From assembly GCA_000336895.1 (NCBI GenBank), contig AOLX01000021.1:1-64000 (forward strand): a stretch of DNA of 64,000 nt, read 5' to 3'. The translations under genes were made by a program, and so were the position numbers. The first letter of the stretch is position 1; every line of letters begins with the position of its first letter. The DNA comes from Haloarcula argentinensis DSM 12282. GTDB lineage: Archaea > Halobacteriota > Halobacteria > Halobacteriales > Haloarculaceae. This document shows, one piece after another, positions 25,210 to 33,994 of this stretch. The notes under the pieces were generated by a model. That model had not been told where the DNA came from and made no database searches. It worked only from the letters and a program-made list of their open reading frames with translations.

Positions 25210-26049
25210 ATGGTCACAAACGAGGGTGATACGTTCGATATCGGTGGGGAACTCACAGTCCGCCGGCTCGGCTTCGGCGCGATGCGGCTCACCGGCGAGG
25301 ATATCATCGGCGAACCGGACGACGAGGCACACGCTCACAGCGTGCTGGAGCGAGCGGTCGAACTCGGCGTGGATTTCATCGACACGGCGGACTCGTACGG
25401 CCCGGGTGTCTCGGAGCGGCTCATCGGCGAGGCGCTCGATACCGAACGTGAGGACCTCGTCATCGCGACAAAAGGTGGTCTGCTCCGCAACACCGACGCC
25501 GACTGGCTGGCCCACGGCGACCCGGACTATCTGCGCAACGCCCAGTTGTGCTCACGGGACCGCCTGCGGATGGACCCCATCGACCTGTACCAGTACCACC
25601 GGCCAGACCCCGACACGTCGTTCGAGGACTCGATTCACGCGCTCGCTGAGATGAAAGACGAGGGACTGATTCGCCACGTCGGCGTCTCGAACGTCTCCGT
25701 CGACCAGCTGGACCGGGCCCGCGACATCGTCGACATCGCGACGGTTCAGAACCAGTACAACGTCGCCCACCGCGACGACGAGGACGTGTTAGAGGCGTGC
25801 GAGAGCTACGGTATCGGGTTCATTCCGTGGTTCCCGCTCGGCGCTGGCGACCTCGGCGACATCGACGGCATCGAGGAGATAGCACAGCGCCACGACGCCA
25901 CACCCTACCAGATCGCACTGGCGTGGCTGCTGGGGCATTCGGACGTGACACTCCCGATTCCCGGCACAAGCAGCCTCGACCATCTTGAGCAGAACGTCGC
26001 CGCGAGCGCCATCGACCTCACTGCCGAGGAACTCGCCCAGTTATCCTGA
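25210..26049 (+). CDS. aldo/keto reductase
   Basis: A 279-residue TIM-barrel NAD(P)H reductase of the AKR group. It has the DTADSYGPG motif with catalytic Asp and Tyr (family tetrad D-Y-K-H), the Lys in IATKGG, and LYQYHRPD with the His. The C-terminal cofactor loop reads IPGTSSLDHLEQN. Of the three aldo/keto reductases in this window it belongs to the YajO/Tas-like subgroup; the substrate is unknown. A TATA-like gtttata lies just before the ATG and the true leader is unclear. Confidence 0.9.
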   Translation: MVTNEGDTFDIGGELTVRRLGFGAMRLTGEDIIGEPDDEAHAHSVLERAVELGVDFIDTADSYGPGVSERLIGEALDTEREDLVIATKGGLLRNTDADWLAHGDPDYLRNAQLCSRDRLRMDPIDLYQYHRPDPDTSFEDSIHALAEMKDEGLIRHVGVSNVSVDQLDRARDIVDIATVQNQYNVAHRDDEDVLEACESYGIGFIPWFPLGAGDLGDIDGIEEIAQRHDATPYQIALAWLLGHSDVTLPIPGTSSLDHLEQNVAASAIDLTAEELAQLS

Positions 26050-26153
26050 AGCCGGCAGACGCCACCGGCATGGCGTCCGACGACCGCGACTGCGGCGGGA
26101 CAGCGCTTGCCGATGACCACGGTTCTTTTGGTTCCTACCGCTGTACCCCGGGT

Positions 26154-26969
26154 ATGACCACTGTTACCCTGGGTCCTGAGGGGACCTACTCCCACCGCGC
26201 CGCACAGGCAGTCACCGACGATGAGATCTCCTTCTCCGAGTCGGTGACCGCCATCGTCGAAGCCGTCGCCGACGGCGAGGCCGAGCGCGGCGTCGTCCCC
26301 GTCGAGAACAGCATCGAAGGCTCCGTCACGGAATCGCTCGACGCCTTCGCGGAGTACGACGTTGCCGTCGTCGAGGAGATCATCACGCCGATCCGCCACG
26401 CCCTGCTCGCACAGGACGACTCGTTCTCGCTGGTGGCCAGCCACGCCCAGGCGCTGGCCCAGTGTCGCGGCTGGCTCGACGAGCACTATCCAGGCGTCAA
26501 TGTCGAGGCGGTTGCATCGACGGCCCGCGGCGTCGAGCGCGCCCGCGGTGACGCTGATATCGCCGCTATCGGCCACCCAGAGAACGCGACCAACGGCACC
26601 GAACTGAAAGTGCTCGCAGAGGACATTCAGGACCGGTCGTCGAACGCCACCCGCTTCGTCGTCGTCGCCCCCAAAAGCGAGCGCAGCGAGGCCGGCGGCA
26701 AGAGTTCCTTCATTGTCTACCCAGATGTCGATTACCCCGGACTCCTGCTCGAACTGCTGGAGCCGTTCGCCGACCGCGACATCAACCTCACCCGCGTCGA
26801 GTCCCGGCCAAGCGGTGAGCGGTTGGGCGACTACGTCTTCCACATCGACATCTCGGCCGGCCTCTACGAGCAGCGAACGCAGGACGCCCTCGCCGACATC
26901 GAAGACATCGCCGGGAAGGGCTGGGTCCGCCGGCTGGGGTCGTATGACTCCAAGACGGTCGTCAACTGA
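26154..26969 (+). CDS. pheA: prephenate dehydratase
   Basis: A 271-residue enzyme that converts prephenate to phenylpyruvate in phenylalanine synthesis. The N-terminal dehydratase domain has LGPEGTYSHRAAQ, the ENSIEGSV loop and the TRF catalytic triplet in NATRFVVVAP. A C-terminal ACT domain (ESRPSGERLGDYVFHIDI) should bind Phe for feedback control. There is no chorismate mutase domain. ATG 26154 lies about 28 bases behind a T-rich TATA-like ggttcttttgg, so the mRNA is probably leaderless; the in-frame codons before it are not conserved-looking. Confidence 0.94.
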   Translation: MTTVTLGPEGTYSHRAAQAVTDDEISFSESVTAIVEAVADGEAERGVVPVENSIEGSVTESLDAFAEYDVAVVEEIITPIRHALLAQDDSFSLVASHAQALAQCRGWLDEHYPGVNVEAVASTARGVERARGDADIAAIGHPENATNGTELKVLAEDIQDRSSNATRFVVVAPKSERSEAGGKSSFIVYPDVDYPGLLLELLEPFADRDINLTRVESRPSGERLGDYVFHIDISAGLYEQRTQDALADIEDIAGKGWVRRLGSYDSKTVVN

Positions 26970-27031
26970 GCCGACGGGACACCGCCGGCCCTGCTTCAAG
27001 CGTTAAGTCCCGGGCCCGTGTACCCACACGT

Positions 27032-27439
27032 ATGTCTGATCGCGATCCGTTCAGCGAGATCGAGCGCGCGTTCGATATGCTGGGAGAGCAGTTCGGCGTC
27101 GACATGGGCGCTGTCCCAGTCGACATCGTCGACGAGGGCGACACCTTTGTCGTTCACGCGGACCTGCCCGGCTACGATAGCGACGACATCGACGTTCAGC
27201 TCGTCGAGGACCGGAAGCTCACAATCAGCGCCACGTCGAGCCAGGAGCGGGAATCGACCGACGGCCAGTACATCCAGCGCGAGCGTCGGCAGCAGTCGCT
27301 GAGCCGGTCGGTCCGCCTCCCCGAGGCCGTCGACGAAGCGGAGACCACCGCGAGCTACGACAACGGCGTCCTCACGGTACGGCTGTCGAAGGTCGTCCAC
27401 AGCGAGGACGACGACGGGACGGATATCCCCGTCAACTGA
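27032..27439 (+). CDS. small heat-shock protein, Hsp20/alpha-crystallin
   Basis: A 135-residue chaperone that holds unfolding proteins. The alpha-crystallin domain spans about residues 27-125 (DIVDEGDTFVVHADLPGY to NGVLTVRLSK), with the AxxxxGVL-type motif as ASYDNGVLTV. A short N-terminal arm (SEIERAFDMLGEQF) and a hydrophilic C-tail with IPV, like the family's I-x-I/V anchor, are present. A TATA-like gcgttaagtcc (26999-27009) predicts a leaderless mRNA. The peroxiredoxin gene follows two bases after the stop, so this is a stress pair. Confidence 0.9.
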   Translation: MSDRDPFSEIERAFDMLGEQFGVDMGAVPVDIVDEGDTFVVHADLPGYDSDDIDVQLVEDRKLTISATSSQERESTDGQYIQRERRQQSLSRSVRLPEAVDEAETTASYDNGVLTVRLSKVVHSEDDDGTDIPVN

Positions 27440-27441
27440 CG

Positions 27442-27894
27442 ATGGTACTTGAACCCGGTACCGACGTGCCGACGATCAGAGCGACTAACCAGCACGGCGA
27501 CGCGGTCCAGCCGGGCTTCGAGCAGCCGACGGTGTTGTACTTCTATCCGGCAGACGACACCCCAGGCTGTACGACGGAGGCAGAACAGTTCGAGGAGCAC
27601 GCAAAACGATTCGAGAACGCCGGCATCTCGGTGTACGGGGTCTCGACCGACGGCGTGGAGAGCCACCGCGACTTCGCCGAAGCGAACGGCCTCAGCTTCG
27701 ACCTGTTGGCCGACCCCGAGGGACGGCTATGCGAGGCGTTCGACGTGCCGCTCATCGACGGCCGGAGCCAGCGGACGACGTACGTCATCGCGAAGGAACG
27801 CGTCGTCGCCGTCTACGAGCGGGTCGGCCCCGACGGCCACGCGGCGAGCGTCTTCGAGGACCTCGTCGATACTGGGGTGGTCAGCGCCGACTAG
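27442..27894 (+). CDS. bcp: thioredoxin-fold peroxiredoxin, Bcp/PrxQ type
   Basis: A 150-residue peroxide reductase. The peroxidatic cysteine lies in YPADDTPGCTTEAEQF (Cys43). Typical Bcp proteins have a resolving Cys five residues later; here that position is Glu, so it works as a 1-Cys enzyme or uses the Cys in GRLCEAF. The active-site Thr and Pro and the later Arg (GRSQRTTYVI) are conserved. It is two bases behind hsp20 and probably in one transcript with it. Convergent with leuS. Confidence 0.9.
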   Translation: MVLEPGTDVPTIRATNQHGDAVQPGFEQPTVLYFYPADDTPGCTTEAEQFEEHAKRFENAGISVYGVSTDGVESHRDFAEANGLSFDLLADPEGRLCEAFDVPLIDGRSQRTTYVIAKERVVAVYERVGPDGHAASVFEDLVDTGVVSAD

Positions 27895-27926
27895 GCCGAG
27901 ACAGGCGAAAATCGGACGACTGCGAG

Positions 27927-30614
27927 CTATTCTTCGATGTCGATGGCCGGGCGCCCGGGACCGGCTTTGCCGACGAGGTCGGGGTCTGCTTCCTCGGGAC
28001 TCTGAACAATCACGTCAGCGCCGAACTCGCGTTCGACGAGCCACGCGGCCCGTTCGAGTGCCGCCTGCTCACGCTCGGGCGGCAGTTGCTCGTCCAGCGA
28101 TTGCGCGCGGCCGGCCAGTTCCTTGGCGAAGTCCGCGGCCGCCTCGCCCTGCTCTCGCAGTTCCTCGTCCTGCATGACGGTGCCGACAACGTTGCCGTCA
28201 GCGTTCCGGGCGAGGTCGAGGACGCGGTGCTTCCACTCCGGTGCGACCGCGAGCGTGATCGTCTGTGGATCCTCGATACCGACTGTGTCGACAATGTCTC
28301 GGATATCCTCGCGGGTGTTCTCGATCAGCTGACGCTCCATTTCGTAGTCGGCGGGCGCCTCAGCGGCCGGCCACTCGGCCTCCGCGATGAGGTCGTCGTG
28401 GCCCAGTTCGGCCCACATCTCCTCAGCGGCGTGGGGGGCGACCGGAGCGAGCAGTTTCGCCGCCGTCGCCAGCCCGCGCTCGAAGGTGTCGGCGTCGGGG
28501 GTGGTCGCCTCCTGATACCGGCGCAGCAGCGACACCAGTTCCCGCACGGCCTGCAACGCGTGGTTGAACCGGAAGTCCTCGAACTCCGCCGTCGCGTTCG
28601 CTGCCGTCGCGTCGATTTCGCGGGCAACGTAGTCCGCGATGTCGTCCCCGTTCTCAGGGTCAGCGTCGGTTCCTGCCTCCCCGTCGGCGTACTCCGAGAC
28701 CAGCGTGTACACGTTCTGGAGGAAGCTGTGGGCGGACTGGACGCCCTCGGGACTCCAAGCGAACTCCTTCTCCGGCTGGGCGGCCTCCATGATGAACAGC
28801 CGGGCCGTATCGGCCCCGTATTCCTCGATGATGCGCTGTGGCGAGACGCCGTTGCCCAAGCTCTTGGACATCTTGTTGCCGTCCTCGCCCAGCACCATCC
28901 CCTGGTTCGTGAGGTTGGTGAAGGGTTCGCGGACGCCGTTGACCATGTCGAGGTCGTCCAGCACTTTCGTGAAGAAGCGGGCGTACAGCAGGTGCATCAC
29001 GGCGTGTTCGATGCCGCCGACGTACTGGTCGACCGGCATCCAGTCGCTGGCCCGCTCGGCGTCGAAGGGGGCCGCCTCCATTCCCGGCGAGGTGTACCGC
29101 ATGAAGTACCACGAGGAGTCGACGAAGGTGTCCATCGTGTCCGTCTCCCGCACCGCGTCGGCTCCGCAGTCGGGGCAGGTCGTCTGCTTCCACTCCTCGG
29201 CAGCGTCGAGTGGATTCCCAGTAGTGTGGACGAACTCCGGCAGTTCGACCGGGAGGTCCTCGTCGGGGACCTCGACGTAGCCACAGTCGTCGCAGTGAAT
29301 CATCGGAATCGGGGTGCCCCAGTAGCGCTGACGGGAGATACCCCAGTCCCGGAGGTTGTACTCCGTCCTGTGTTCGCCGTCGAACTCCTCGACGAAGCGG
29401 TCGCGGGCCTCGGCGCTCGCCAGCCCGTCGAACTCGCCGCTGTTGACAAGCACGCCGTCTTCAGGGTAGGCCGCTTCCTGTACGTCGATATCCTCGGGGT
29501 CGGCGTCCGCATCGTCGGTCGGTTCGACGACCTGCACGATATCGATGTCGTGGGCCTCCGCAAACTCGTGGTCGCGCTCATCGTGGGCCGGCACGGCGTA
29601 CAGCGCACCGGTCCCCACGTCGGTCAGCACGTAGTCGGCGACGTAGACAGGGATCTCTTCGCCGGTGGCGGGATTGGTCGCGTACTCGCCGGTGAACACG
29701 CCGGAGGTCACGTCCAGTTCGTCCTCGTCGGCTTCCTCGGCCATCTCGATGTACTCGGCGACTTCGTCGTTATCCTCGGCGATCTCCTGCGCGACGGGAT
29801 GGCCGGGGGCCAGCGAGAAGAAGGTCGCTCCGTGGATGGTGTCCAGACGGGTCGTGAAGATGTCGACCGCGCCGTGTTCGCCGACCTCGAAGGCGACGCT
29901 CGCGCCCGCTTGCTTGCCGATCCAGTTGCGCTGCATCTCCCGGACGTTGTTCGGCCAGCCGTCGAGGTCGTCAAGCGATTCCAGCAGTTCCTCGGCGTAG
30001 TCGGTGATGGTGAAGAACCACTGGTCCATCTCGCGGGCTTCGATGGGCGTGTCACACCGCCAGCAGAGCTCTTCTTCCCCTTCGACCTGCTCGTCCGCGA
30101 GGACGGTCTCACAGGAGGGACACCAGTTCAGCTCGGCGGCCTGGCGCTCGACCAGCCCTTCCTCGCGGAACTGCTTGAACAGCCACTGGTTCCACTGGTA
30201 GTACTCCGGCTCACAGGTCGCGAGTTCGCGGTCCCAGTCGTAGCCAAAGCCCATCTCCGTGAGCTGGTCGCGCATCGAGTCGATGCACTGCATCGTCCAG
30301 TCCCGCGGGTTGGTGTCCCGTTCCTCGGCGGCGTTCTCGGCGGGCAGACCGAAGGAGTCCCAGCCCATCGGGTGGAGGACGCTCTCGCCGCGCATCCGCT
30401 CGAAGCGGGCGTAGGCGTCCGTGATAGTGTAGTTCCGGACGTGGCCCATGTGGAGGCTTCCGGACGTGTAGGGGAACATCGCCAGGACGTACTCCGGGTC
30501 GGTCTCGTCGTCGTCGATCCGGAACACGTCGGCCTCGTCCCACGTGCGCTGCCACCGGGGCTCGATCTCCGTGTGATCGAACCACCGCTCGCGTTCCTCA
30601 CCGGTCGTGGTCAT
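27927..30614 (-). CDS. leuS: leucyl-tRNA synthetase, bacterial-type
   Basis: The 895-residue class I enzyme charging tRNA-Leu. HIGH-type motif: MFPYTSGSLHMGHVRNYT; zinc site CPSCETV with CWRC; editing domain with TRLDTIHGATFF; KMSKS loop GNKMSKSLGNGV; DTFVDSSWYFMRY. These stretches are those of bacterial LeuRS rather than the longer archaeal/eukaryotic form, so an ancient transfer from bacteria is likely. ATG 30614 is chosen by similarity; a TATA GGTATAGC at 30643-30650 would start RNA a few bases before it. Confidence 0.95.
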   Translation of the reverse strand: MTTTGEERERWFDHTEIEPRWQRTWDEADVFRIDDDETDPEYVLAMFPYTSGSLHMGHVRNYTITDAYARFERMRGESVLHPMGWDSFGLPAENAAEERDTNPRDWTMQCIDSMRDQLTEMGFGYDWDRELATCEPEYYQWNQWLFKQFREEGLVERQAAELNWCPSCETVLADEQVEGEEELCWRCDTPIEAREMDQWFFTITDYAEELLESLDDLDGWPNNVREMQRNWIGKQAGASVAFEVGEHGAVDIFTTRLDTIHGATFFSLAPGHPVAQEIAEDNDEVAEYIEMAEEADEDELDVTSGVFTGEYATNPATGEEIPVYVADYVLTDVGTGALYAVPAHDERDHEFAEAHDIDIVQVVEPTDDADADPEDIDVQEAAYPEDGVLVNSGEFDGLASAEARDRFVEEFDGEHRTEYNLRDWGISRQRYWGTPIPMIHCDDCGYVEVPDEDLPVELPEFVHTTGNPLDAAEEWKQTTCPDCGADAVRETDTMDTFVDSSWYFMRYTSPGMEAAPFDAERASDWMPVDQYVGGIEHAVMHLLYARFFTKVLDDLDMVNGVREPFTNLTNQGMVLGEDGNKMSKSLGNGVSPQRIIEEYGADTARLFIMEAAQPEKEFAWSPEGVQSAHSFLQNVYTLVSEYADGEAGTDADPENGDDIADYVAREIDATAANATAEFEDFRFNHALQAVRELVSLLRRYQEATTPDADTFERGLATAAKLLAPVAPHAAEEMWAELGHDDLIAEAEWPAAEAPADYEMERQLIENTREDIRDIVDTVGIEDPQTITLAVAPEWKHRVLDLARNADGNVVGTVMQDEELREQGEAAADFAKELAGRAQSLDEQLPPEREQAALERAAWLVEREFGADVIVQSPEEADPDLVGKAGPGRPAIDIEE

Positions 30615-30767
30615 GATATCGGAACATCCGGCAGCGACCGTGCTATACCTTTCCCTTCGGGAGGCTATCAGGGTCCGCCACACGAGCACACAGGCCGAGC
30701 GGGTGTGAATCCGGGGAACTGGCTTACCACAGAGCGGTACCGTCGCCGCAGGTCGACCAGCCGCCCG

Positions 30768-32159
30768 CTATCCGGGACAGTCGACGTTTCCGATGTCGAA
30801 TCGAGCGCCGCCCGACTCGCTCTCCGACATCGAGATCGTCCAGCCCTGATCCGCGGCGACTCGGCGAGCGACGTAGAGTCCGAACCCGGTGTTCTCCGGG
30901 ACGGCGGTGTGGCCCGCGTCGAACACACGCTCCGGCGGCTCGACATCGATACCCGGTCCGTCGTCGGCGACGAAGAAGCCGTCGGCCGTCGTGCCGACAG
31001 TGACGGTGACCGACGGTCCGGCGTGTTCGAGCGCATTCTGGAACAGGATCTGGAGCAACAGCCCGGCGGACTCCTGATCGGCGACGATACGGGTGTCCCC
31101 GTCGAACGTCAGGCACGCCTCGCTGTCAGCGAGCGTGTCCCACACCTCCCGACTGAGACGGGAGAGCCACACGTGTTTTCGCTTCGGGACCTGTTCGATC
31201 TCGTCGTGCTGGATAGAACCACTCGGGTCGCTCGTGGAGAGTTCGACCACGGTATCGATAATCGCAGAGATCTGTGAGAGCGACTCCTCGATGTCGGCGG
31301 TCGGCCCGTCGCAGTCGGCCAGCTCTTCGAGTCGCCCGTAGGCAATCTGGAGTTCGTTTCGGAGCTCGTGAGACGCCACGAGTGCGACTTTCACCATCCG
31401 TTCGTTCTGGCGGCGAAACGCGTGTTCGCGGAGCTTTCGTTCGGTGATATCCTGCGTGTGTCCGACGATTCCCCGAACGTCCCCGTCGGAATCGTACCAC
31501 GGCATCTTGCGGGTGCGGACGTACGACGCGTCGAGATCGAGGAATTCCTCTACTTCGATCTGGTCCGTTTCTTCCTCGATGACGTCCATTTCATCACGCA
31601 GGGCCGCTTTCGCGTGCTCATCAGCCAGTTCCGGAACTTCGACGTCGGTGAGGCCGAGTCGGTCGGTCGGCTCGTTGAACCCCCGGCCCAACAGGACGTG
31701 TCGAGCCTGCTCGTCTTTCGCGTACAGGTGATCCGGTATCTCGTTGAACAGGGAAAGCAACAGCGTCTCCATCGGGGACGGTGGGCGTCCGGCGACAGTC
31801 GGTGGCTCGGCGTCGAGGCTGTCTCGGATGGCAGCGGCGACAGCATCTTCGAGATGGCCCGACGGCTCAACGGCCGTCACGTCGAGGGCATCCGGGACCG
31901 CCGCCGGGTCTTCGCCAACGACGATCACCGGTAGGTCGGGAAACAGCTTCCTGACGCCGTACGCGATATCGGTTCCCGACTGGTCATCGACTGTTTCGGG
32001 CAGAACAAGCGCATGGAACGCCGAATGGGTGAGCGTATCAAAGAGGGCCGTGAGATCCGACAGTTGCGTGATCGACGCCGGCGTCTCGGCGAGGGCGGAT
32101 TCGAGAGCCGACGTATCCAGCCCGTCGGTCGTGACGACTAAGACAGGTTTGCTACCCAT
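30768..32159 (-). CDS. PAS-domain sensor histidine kinase with pseudo-receiver
   Basis: A 463-residue soluble kinase. Residues 1-120 resemble a receiver domain (KPVLVVTTDGLD) but the phospho-acceptor Asp position is not clear, so it is a pseudo-receiver. A PAS domain follows (about 130-240, ending IVGHTQDITERK), then the H-box ALVASHELRNELQ with His264 and an ATPase domain (NALEHA, DDGPGI, GFGLYVARR). No membrane helix is present, so it senses an internal or relayed signal. No response regulator is adjacent, as often in haloarchaea. ATG 32159 is preferred over a longer frame. Confidence 0.9.
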   Translation of the reverse strand: MGSKPVLVVTTDGLDTSALESALAETPASITQLSDLTALFDTLTHSAFHALVLPETVDDQSGTDIAYGVRKLFPDLPVIVVGEDPAAVPDALDVTAVEPSGHLEDAVAAAIRDSLDAEPPTVAGRPPSPMETLLLSLFNEIPDHLYAKDEQARHVLLGRGFNEPTDRLGLTDVEVPELADEHAKAALRDEMDVIEEETDQIEVEEFLDLDASYVRTRKMPWYDSDGDVRGIVGHTQDITERKLREHAFRRQNERMVKVALVASHELRNELQIAYGRLEELADCDGPTADIEESLSQISAIIDTVVELSTSDPSGSIQHDEIEQVPKRKHVWLSRLSREVWDTLADSEACLTFDGDTRIVADQESAGLLLQILFQNALEHAGPSVTVTVGTTADGFFVADDGPGIDVEPPERVFDAGHTAVPENTGFGLYVARRVAADQGWTISMSESESGGARFDIGNVDCPG

Positions 32160-32304
32160 GGTGCGTTCCCGGTGAGCGTACTGTTGCGTGTGGCGGATTG
32201 TCACTGTTTCGGGCGTGTCGAACCGGCAGCGTCGCCGGGACGCCGTCCGAGAGAGCGGCACCCCACACAAGATTTTTGCCGGACTCGCCAAGTATCAGGG
32301 ATGT

Positions 32305-32490
32305 ATGGTACACTGCCCTGATTGTGAGACCTCGCTCGAAACGGCCGACGACATCGATTTCGTCGAAGTGGACGCCGTCACCGGCTTCATCAAAGCCTCC
32401 AAGCGCTTTTACACCGCCAACTGCGCAGCCTGTGGTGTGACTATCGGTAGCGGCGTCGCCGGCGCGAAGTCCAACGGAGGTGCGGCCTGA
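32305..32490 (+). CDS. zinc-finger microprotein A
   Basis: A 61-residue protein with two CxxC knuckles (HCPDC at 3-7 and NCAAC near 40), separated by GFIKASKRFYTANC. It ends in a Gly/Ala-rich tail GSGVAGAKSNGGAA. Its TGA overlaps the ATG of a paralogue by four bases (ATGA). Small CPxCG zinc proteins are abundant in haloarchaea and are thought to act in regulation; the partner is unknown. ATG 32305 follows a TATA-poor stretch, so the promoter is not clear. Confidence 0.75.
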   Translation: MVHCPDCETSLETADDIDFVEVDAVTGFIKASKRFYTANCAACGVTIGSGVAGAKSNGGAA

Positions 32491-32657
32491 TGGTTCACTG
32501 TCCCGAATGCGATGCGGAGATGAACGCTCAGGAGGACGTGGAGTTCCTCGACATGGAGTCGACGACCGGCTTCTTTACTGCCTCAAAGCGGTTCTACCTC
32601 GTCGCCTGTGACAACTGCGGGGCCGCTATCGGCAGCGGCGTCGCCGGTGCGATGTAA
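32490..32657 (+). CDS. zinc-finger microprotein B, paralogue of A
   Basis: A 55-residue protein in the next frame, ATG inside the TGA of protein A. It keeps the same architecture: MVHCPEC, then TTGFFTASKRFY, then CDNCGAAIGSGVAGAM. About half its residues match A at equivalent positions, so the pair is a tandem duplication. The overlapping start and stop imply coupled synthesis, perhaps of a heterodimer. Confidence 0.75.
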   Translation: MVHCPECDAEMNAQEDVEFLDMESTTGFFTASKRFYLVACDNCGAAIGSGVAGAM

Positions 32658-32700
32658 CTGTCGGGCCTAGGCTTATACACGTCTCAATGCAAGAGAAGGT

Positions 32701-32922
32701 ATGGCAAAATCACCTGACGACGAGGCGGAAGACAGCGGACGACTGCCGAAGGCCCTCCGGTCGGTCACGCCGGGGACGGGTAGCCGTCGCAACGAGGAGA
32801 TGGACGTGTTCGGCTGGGGGATGCTCGCCGGCCTGCTCGTCCTGCTGGTCCCGCTCTTGCCGTTTATTATCATCGTCTGGGGCATCTCGAAAGTGACCGA
32901 GATGCTCACTCCCTCGACGTAA
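32701..32922 (+). CDS. single-helix membrane protein (DUF7535-like)
   Basis: A 73-residue protein: an acidic soluble N-terminus of 35 residues, then one strong helix (about 38-63, GWGMLAGLLVLLVPLLPFIIIVWG) and a short tail. A TATA-like gcttataca at 32670-32678 is about 26 bases before the ATG, so the mRNA is leaderless. The family is a haloarchaeal DUF (DUF7535, from memory). It ends exactly where the convergent cyclodeaminase gene ends. Confidence 0.75.
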   Translation: MAKSPDDEAEDSGRLPKALRSVTPGTGSRRNEEMDVFGWGMLAGLLVLLVPLLPFIIIVWGISKVTEMLTPST

Positions 32923-33918
32923 TCAGGTCGCGTCGGTGTCGACAAGTGAGAACGCCGTTCCGTCGCCATCGTCGCTGGCGTTCTCGTAGACGACGTGTGC
33001 GGCTGCAACGTCCTGGATAGCCAGCCCCGTTGAGTCGAAAAGCGTGATCCCGTCGTCGTCGGTCCGCCCCGAAAGCGTGCCCGCAACGATGTCTCCGAGT
33101 TCCCCGTGGAGGTCAGTATCGGTCAGGACACCCCCGCCCCACGGGACGTTGATTTCGCCGGAGTGAGTACACTGCTCGTAATTGTCGATGACGAGTTTCG
33201 CGTCGAGGAGCGTGCGTTCGTCGTGTTCCTGCTTGCCGGCGGCGTCGGCCCCGATGGCGTTGACGTGTGTGCGCTCGCCGAGCCACTCACGGTCCACGAT
33301 GGGCGACTCGACGGGCGTAATCGTCGATAGCACGTCACAGCCAGCGGCGTCCTCGATGGGACCCGCCCGCACGTCGAACCGGTCGGTGAACGTGTCGACG
33401 AACGCCTGCTGTTTCTCTGTATCCCGGTCGGCGACGACCACCGTCTCGATGTCTCGGACCACCGAAATAGCGTCCAGTTGCGTGTACGCCTGCGTGCCGG
33501 CCCCGACCAGTCCGAGCGAGTCCGCGTCAGCAACGGCGAGGTGGTCGGTCGCGACGGCGGCCGCCGCCCCGGTCCGCAAGCGCGTCAGGACGGTACCGTC
33601 CATCACAGCCAGCGGGAACGCCGTCTCGGGGTCCGAGTAGATGAGCGTCCCAAGAACGGTCGGCAGATCGTGATCTCGGGGGTTGTCCAGATGGACGTTG
33701 ACCCACTTGATCGCGACGGCATCCCACGTCTCGGCGTTGACGTAGGCCGGCATCGACCTGAAGTCGCCGTTGTACTGCGGCAAATCGATGTAGGACTTGG
33801 CCGGCATGATTGTGCTCTCCCTGGCATCGGCGGCGAAGGCCGCGGCAACCGCGTTGATGACTGCCGGCATCGCCGCGTGATCCTCAACCGCGTCCGCGCC
33901 GAGAAGCAGCGTCTGCAT
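32923..33918 (-). CDS. ornithine cyclodeaminase / archaeal alanine dehydrogenase family protein
   Basis: A 331-residue NAD(P)-dependent enzyme of the OCD/mu-crystallin family. It shows KSYIDLPQYNGDFRSMPAY, the Lys in VAIKWVNVH (substrate site), RTGAAAAVATDHLA, the dinucleotide loop LGLVGAGTQAYTQL and HVNAIGADAAGKQE with the catalytic Asp. Members convert ornithine to proline, alanine to pyruvate, or reduce cyclic imines; I cannot choose. ATG 33918 fits a TATA (minus ACTAAGTATC, 33938-33947), i.e. a leaderless mRNA. Its stop codon directly abuts that of the convergent gene. Confidence 0.9.
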   Translation of the reverse strand: MQTLLLGADAVEDHAAMPAVINAVAAAFAADARESTIMPAKSYIDLPQYNGDFRSMPAYVNAETWDAVAIKWVNVHLDNPRDHDLPTVLGTLIYSDPETAFPLAVMDGTVLTRLRTGAAAAVATDHLAVADADSLGLVGAGTQAYTQLDAISVVRDIETVVVADRDTEKQQAFVDTFTDRFDVRAGPIEDAAGCDVLSTITPVESPIVDREWLGERTHVNAIGADAAGKQEHDERTLLDAKLVIDNYEQCTHSGEINVPWGGGVLTDTDLHGELGDIVAGTLSGRTDDDGITLFDSTGLAIQDVAAAHVVYENASDDGDGTAFSLVDTDAT

Positions 33919-33994
33919 ACGGTATGTTGACACTCAACGATACTTAGTCCTCCGCCGTCACAGAGGTTATATCACCACGCAACCAGTCATCGGT

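Noticed and set aside
26070..26153. N-terminal extension or leader ORF before pheA
   Set aside because: It is in frame with pheA and has only one Phe codon; a TATA-like element inside it fits a leaderless start at 26154.
30598..30627. Nine-codon upstream ORF overlapping the leuS start
   Set aside because: The TATA at 30643-30650 places the RNA start near 30620, after its ATG, and it has no Leu codon run.
27729..31277. 1182-codon open frame on the plus strand
   Set aside because: It runs antisense to leuS and the histidine kinase. High GC leaves long stop-free antisense frames; the residues show no motif, whereas the minus strand has complete families.
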